In this document: one piece after another, positions 6,579 to 9,737 of the stretch
Numbering within the stretch: position 1 is the first letter of the stretch
Layout: each line of letters begins with the position of its first letter
DNA from: an uncultured Clostridia bacterium
GTDB taxonomy: Bacteria; Bacillota; Clostridia; Oscillospirales; Acutalibacteraceae
Length of the DNA stretch: 9,737 nucleotides
Assembly: GCA_937912045.1 (NCBI GenBank)
Contig: CALDPI010000093.1
Span: 1 to 9,737 of the forward strand
Direction: 5' to 3'
Position numbers and translations under genes: made by a program
Notes under the pieces: generated by a model
Told to the model about the DNA's origin: nothing
Seen by the model: the letters and a program-made list of their open reading frames with translations, nothing else
Databases searched by the model: none

Positions 6579-7832
6579 TTACTTCCTTATAACGTCTGCA
6601 CCAAGAGTGCACAAAACATTTTCTATGTTTTCATATCCTCTGTCTATATGGAAAATTTTATCAATCACCGTGCATTCCCTTGCCGCGAGTCCCGAGACCG
6701 CAAGCGCGGCACCACCGCGCAAATCGGTCGAATCTACACAGGCGCCCGACAGGCTCTCTACCCCGTCGATAACGGCGACACGGTCGGCAATTTTAATCCT
6801 TGCACCGAGGCGTTGCATTTCACTTACATAATTATATCTGTTTTCAAAAATATTTTCCACAAACATCGAGCTTCCGTCTGCCAGCGCCGCCATTGCAACG
6901 AGAATTGGGCCTGCATCGGTTGGGAAACCCGGATAAACCATTGTTTGAATCTTTAAAAATCTGTTAAGTCTTTTTGGTGCTGTGAGCAAAATGCTTTCGC
7001 TTTTTACATCCAATGCACAGCCCATTTCTTCAAAATATGACAGCACCGACGTCATATGCAACGGGTCGACCTTTTCCAACAAAATTTTGCCTTCGGTTAC
7101 CGCCGCAGCCGCCATATAGGTTGTGGCAACGATTCGGTCGGGTATGACGCTGTGCTCGGTACCTTTCAAGCCTTCAACGCCGTCAATCACGATGTTTCCT
7201 GTGCCTGCACCGAAAATTTGGCCGCCTGCTTTATTTATAAAATCCTGCAAATCGCATATTTCAGGCTCACGCGCGGCATTATGTATGACCGTACGGCCTT
7301 TGGCAGTTGCGGCGGCAAGCATAATATTTTCGGTCGCACCAACGCTTGGAAAAGCCAAATGTATCTCGGCACCGTTAAGTCGACCTTTTGATTCGCAGTC
7401 AAGATATCCGCGGTCCTCATTGATTAAAAGGCCGAGTTTTTTTAGGGAGGAAATATGCAAATCTATCGGCCGTGGGCCAAGCTCACAACCGCCGGGGCTG
7501 CAAAGCTTTGCGCGTCCCATTCTTGCAGCAATCGCGCCGAGCAGTACAATCGACGAGCGCATTTCACGCATCAGACAATCAGGTATGTCGTAGCACCCGA
7601 TATTTGTTGAATCGACAATAAGAGTACTACCCTCACGCGTGCAAGTACAGCCAAGATGCTCTAAAATTCGCACAGAGGCCGTTATATCGGAAAGCAACGG
7701 ACAATTATGTATCACGTTTTTGCCGCGGCAAAGCACCGTTGCCGCCAAAATCGGCAGTGCGCTGTTTTTTGCGCCCTGAACCGACACCTTACCAGAAAGT
7801 CGTTTTCCGCCGTTTATATATAGCTTTGACAT
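6579..7832 (-). CDS. murA: MurA, UDP-N-acetylglucosamine 1-carboxyvinyltransferase
   Basis: This cytoplasmic enzyme transfers enolpyruvate from PEP to UDP-GlcNAc, the first committed step of peptidoglycan synthesis. With the start chosen here it has 417 residues, the usual length. Visible: the KN pair (22-23) that contacts substrate, 'SPGGCELGPRPID' with the fosfomycin-target active-site Cys116, 'PTD' with the catalytic Asp306, 'ENRYNYVSEM', 'DLRGGAA', and 'IDRGYENIE' with the C-terminal active-site Arg. Two conserved stretches are altered: the usual PDRIEAGT reads PDRIVATT (231-238) and PTDMQ reads PTDAG (304-308), so it may be a distinct subfamily. The start is ATG 7832, six bases after GAGGUG; the GTG at 7841 lies within that ribosome site. 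The ribosome site is paired in a hairpin. It follows murG by 59 bases, in the same operon. Confidence 0.96.
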   Translation of the reverse strand: MSKLYINGGKRLSGKVSVQGAKNSALPILAATVLCRGKNVIHNCPLLSDITASVRILEHLGCTCTREGSTLIVDSTNIGCYDIPDCLMREMRSSIVLLGAIAARMGRAKLCSPGGCELGPRPIDLHISSLKKLGLLINEDRGYLDCESKGRLNGAEIHLAFPSVGATENIMLAAATAKGRTVIHNAAREPEICDLQDFINKAGGQIFGAGTGNIVIDGVEGLKGTEHSVIPDRIVATTYMAAAAVTEGKILLEKVDPLHMTSVLSYFEEMGCALDVKSESILLTAPKRLNRFLKIQTMVYPGFPTDAGPILVAMAALADGSSMFVENIFENRYNYVSEMQRLGARIKIADRVAVIDGVESLSGACVDSTDLRGGAALAVSGLAARECTVIDKIFHIDRGYENIENVLCTLGADVIRK

Positions 7833-7837
7833 TAATA

Positions 7838-7884
7838 GCACCTCACGAAATGTGGAATAATCTACATTTCATACTATGAGGTGC
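7838..7884 (-). promoter_or_regulatory. Hairpin burying the murA ribosome binding site
   Basis: On the minus-strand mRNA, GCACCUCA (7877-7884) pairs perfectly with UGAGGUGC (7838-7845). Above an asymmetric internal loop, a second helix pairs 7861-7870 with 7847-7856 (nine of ten pairs) around the loop UUAU. The lower 3' arm contains GAGGUG, the murA Shine-Dalgarno sequence, and the 5' arm carries CACCUC, the anti-Shine-Dalgarno sequence of 16S rRNA. There is no T-run, so this is not an intrinsic terminator. The 5' arm begins 7 bases after the murG stop, so a ribosome finishing murG would open it: a likely translational-coupling or mRNA-control element. Confidence 0.7.
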
Positions 7885-7891
7885 CACTATT

Positions 7892-9016
7892 TTATGCTAC
7901 TGTAAATAATTTCATTATTATTTCATAAATACGGGCATTTGAATCAAGAATTGCGGTCTTTTTTGCATTTTCACTCATCTTCTCAAGTGCCGATTTATTA
8001 TCGACCATATAGGATACGGTCTTTACAAGGCGCTCAACCGTAAGGTCTTTTTCCTCGATAACCTCTGCAGCGCCCGCCTTTTTAAGTGTCATTGCATTAT
8101 GGAACTGATGGTTTTCCGCAACGTAGGGTGACGGAATGAGAACAGAGGGCTTTCCGCAATTCTGAAGCTCGCTGAGGGTAATTGCCCCCGAGCGGCAAAT
8201 TACGATATCAGCCGCCGCCATACAAACGTCCATATTATCAATATATTCGCGAATTTCGACGTTAGAATGTTTTGAAACGTCGATTCCCTTTTCCTTCAAA
8301 AGATTTAGAGTATCTTCATATCCCCTTTTGCCGGTTGCATGAAGGTGATAATACTTATCACTTTCTGCATAGTGGGCAATAAGACCTGCAACGGCCTCGT
8401 TTATCGGTCGCGCACCAAGGCTGCCGCCAAAGGAAAGTATCACGGGCTTATCCCCTGTTCCGAGCTGCTGCTTAGCACCTTTTTTATCAACAAGCGTCAT
8501 CGAATTTCTGACAGGGTTTCCCGTTACAACAGGCTTATTCTTGCATTTAAGATATTTTTCCGCCTCAGGCATTGCAAGCATTACGGTGTCCACCATTGAG
8601 GCGAGGGCCTTTGTGGTGATGCCGGGGAAAGCGTTTTGCTCGTGTATGCAGGTGCGGATTTTAAGCTTTGCTGCCTCGCGCAGAACAGGGCCGCTTACGT
8701 ATCCGCCCGTACCGACTACAACGTCGGGCTTAATGTTTTTAAGGATTTTTTTAGCCTCTATTGATGAGGTCAGCATCATCTTAACCGCAGCCACGTTGCG
8801 CTTGATATTTTCAAAGGATATTTTTCTTTGAAAGCCTGCAACCTCAATGGGATAAAAATCATACCCTGCCGCGCGGACAAGACGGGATTCCAAGCCTCTT
8901 TCGGTGCCGATATAGCTGATTTTTGCATTTGGGTGCTTTGAAACGATATAGTCGGCAACCGCAAGCGCAGGATTAATGTGCCCTGCCGTACCGCCGCCTG
9001 CAAACAAAATATGCAT
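7892..9016 (-). CDS. murG: MurG, lipid II-forming N-acetylglucosaminyltransferase
   Basis: MurG adds GlcNAc from UDP-GlcNAc to lipid I on the inner face of the membrane, giving lipid II. The 374-residue GT-B protein shows the N-terminal loop GGGTAGH (7-13), 'GTGGYVSGPVL', 'HEQNAFPG', 'GNPVR', the second glycine loop 'SFGGSLGAR', and the C-terminal donor site 'CRSGAITLSE' with 'PSPYVAENHQ'. Length is typical. The ATG at 9016 has AGGAG just upstream, and 12 bases separate it from the SEDS gene that uses its product. Downstream, the gap to murA is filled by a hairpin. Confidence 0.97.
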   Translation of the reverse strand: MHILFAGGGTAGHINPALAVADYIVSKHPNAKISYIGTERGLESRLVRAAGYDFYPIEVAGFQRKISFENIKRNVAAVKMMLTSSIEAKKILKNIKPDVVVGTGGYVSGPVLREAAKLKIRTCIHEQNAFPGITTKALASMVDTVMLAMPEAEKYLKCKNKPVVTGNPVRNSMTLVDKKGAKQQLGTGDKPVILSFGGSLGARPINEAVAGLIAHYAESDKYYHLHATGKRGYEDTLNLLKEKGIDVSKHSNVEIREYIDNMDVCMAAADIVICRSGAITLSELQNCGKPSVLIPSPYVAENHQFHNAMTLKKAGAAEVIEEKDLTVERLVKTVSYMVDNKSALEKMSENAKKTAILDSNARIYEIIMKLFTVA

Positions 9017-9028
9017 ACGCTTCTCCTT

Positions 9029-9737
9029 TTAAGTTTTTTCAAGTGAGCTTGCCCGCGAAACCGAAAGAACGATTCCCATTTCTGCAAGCAAAATTAAAAG
9101 TGCCGTACCGCCGTAGCTGAAAAACGGAAGGCTTATTCCCGTGTTGGGAATGGTATTTGTTACAACAAGAATATTGAGTGCGACCTGAAGACCTACCTGA
9201 AAGGTAAGACCAAGCGCCAAAAGTGAGCCAAACTTATCACGTGCACGCATTGCAATGGTAAAGCCACGCCACACAAGGGCACAGAAAATTATGATTATAA
9301 CCATTGCACCGATAAGTCCCAATTCCTCGCAAACGATGGAAAAAATAAAATCGTTGTGCGGCTCGGGCACCCAGAGATATTTCTGTCTTGACTGACCGAA
9401 TCCGCGGCCCAAAAGACCGCCCGAACCGATTGCAAGCAGGGACTGAATAGTCTGATAGCCCTCATCTGTGGGATATGACCAAGGGTCGAGCCAGGCCATA
9501 ATTCTGTCCGATGCGTAGTTAAGATAATACTTAATTACAAAAAATCCGCCTGCCGCCACAACTCCCGTAAGTGCAACACCCAAAAGTGTGAGCTTTTTCG
9601 AAAGTCCGCCAACAAAAATCATAACGATTCCCATACAGAAAATCAGAACCGTTGCCGAAACGTGCGTTTCAAATAAAACAAGAGCGCAAACAGCAGCCAA
9701 AAAGAAGAGCAACACCATAACAAAGCCGAAGCTGCCC
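9029..9737 (-). CDS. ftsW: FtsW/SpoVE-type SEDS peptidoglycan polymerase (N-terminus cut by window edge)
   Basis: SEDS proteins polymerise lipid II into glycan strands with a partner class B PBP. About 235 C-terminal residues are visible, still in frame at the right edge; full proteins have about 370-400, so the start lies outside. Several membrane helices alternate with short loops. Family signatures are the extracellular loop 'YQTIQSLLAIGSGGLLGRGFG', 'VPEPHNDFIFSIVCEELG' with the conserved Asp of the active site, and 'NTIPNTGISLPFFSYGG'. The position before murG matches B. subtilis spoVE and many ftsW genes. FtsW (division) and SpoVE (spore cortex) cannot be told apart from this fragment, and the symbol given is the more general one. 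Confidence 0.93.
   Translation of the reverse strand, partial: GSFGFVMVLLFFLAAVCALVLFETHVSATVLIFCMGIVMIFVGGLSKKLTLLGVALTGVVAAGGFFVIKYYLNYASDRIMAWLDPWSYPTDEGYQTIQSLLAIGSGGLLGRGFGQSRQKYLWVPEPHNDFIFSIVCEELGLIGAMVIIIIFCALVWRGFTIAMRARDKFGSLLALGLTFQVGLQVALNILVVTNTIPNTGISLPFFSYGGTALLILLAEMGIVLSVSRASSLEKT

Overview
The window reads as chromosomal DNA from a low- to mid-GC Gram-positive bacterium of the class Clostridia. An Oscillospiraceae/Ruminococcaceae-like lineage is my best guess. The evidence is a Firmicutes-type ctsR-mcsA-mcsB-clpC stress operon, Clostridia-like FtsZ, MurA and FtsQ proteins, strong AGGAGG-type ribosome binding sites, and a tiny Cys/Gly/Asn-rich protein of a kind I recall from Firmicutes. 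No rRNA, tRNA, CRISPR array, phage gene or insertion sequence was seen.

Layout, left to right. Positions 1-4225, all on the minus strand, hold the class III heat-shock operon transcribed ctsR > mcsA > mcsB > clpC; clpC runs off the left edge. CtsR is the repressor. McsA and McsB form the protein-arginine kinase system that inactivates CtsR and marks proteins. ClpC is the AAA+ unfoldase that feeds marked proteins to ClpP.

Positions 4232-4285 are a compact control region. Two CtsR-type operators lie in inverted orientation around a shared -10 region, with a sigma-A-like promoter facing each way. The minus-strand promoter drives ctsR. The plus-strand promoter would drive a 43-codon ORF with ten cysteines (4369-4500), which makes that ORF a candidate new member of the CtsR regulon. 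A strong hairpin at 4518-4545 separates this gene from the convergent ftsZ and can serve as a terminator for both sides.

Positions 4558-9737, all on the minus strand, are the distal part of a division and cell-wall (dcw) cluster transcribed ftsW/spoVE (cut by the right edge) > murG > murA > ftsQ > ftsZ. MurG completes lipid II, the SEDS protein polymerises it, MurA makes the first committed precursor, FtsQ scaffolds the divisome and FtsZ forms the ring. murA follows murG directly, and no ftsA lies between ftsQ and ftsZ. The FtsZ C-terminal peptide is also atypical.

The two most interesting signals are the divergent CtsR-operator/promoter palindrome in front of the Cys-rich micro-gene, and a hairpin filling the murG-murA gap whose 3' arm buries the murA Shine-Dalgarno sequence. 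Three gene boundaries need care. clpC and ftsW are partial. ftsZ should start at ATG 5619 and murA at ATG 7832, not at the upstream TTG and GTG codons.
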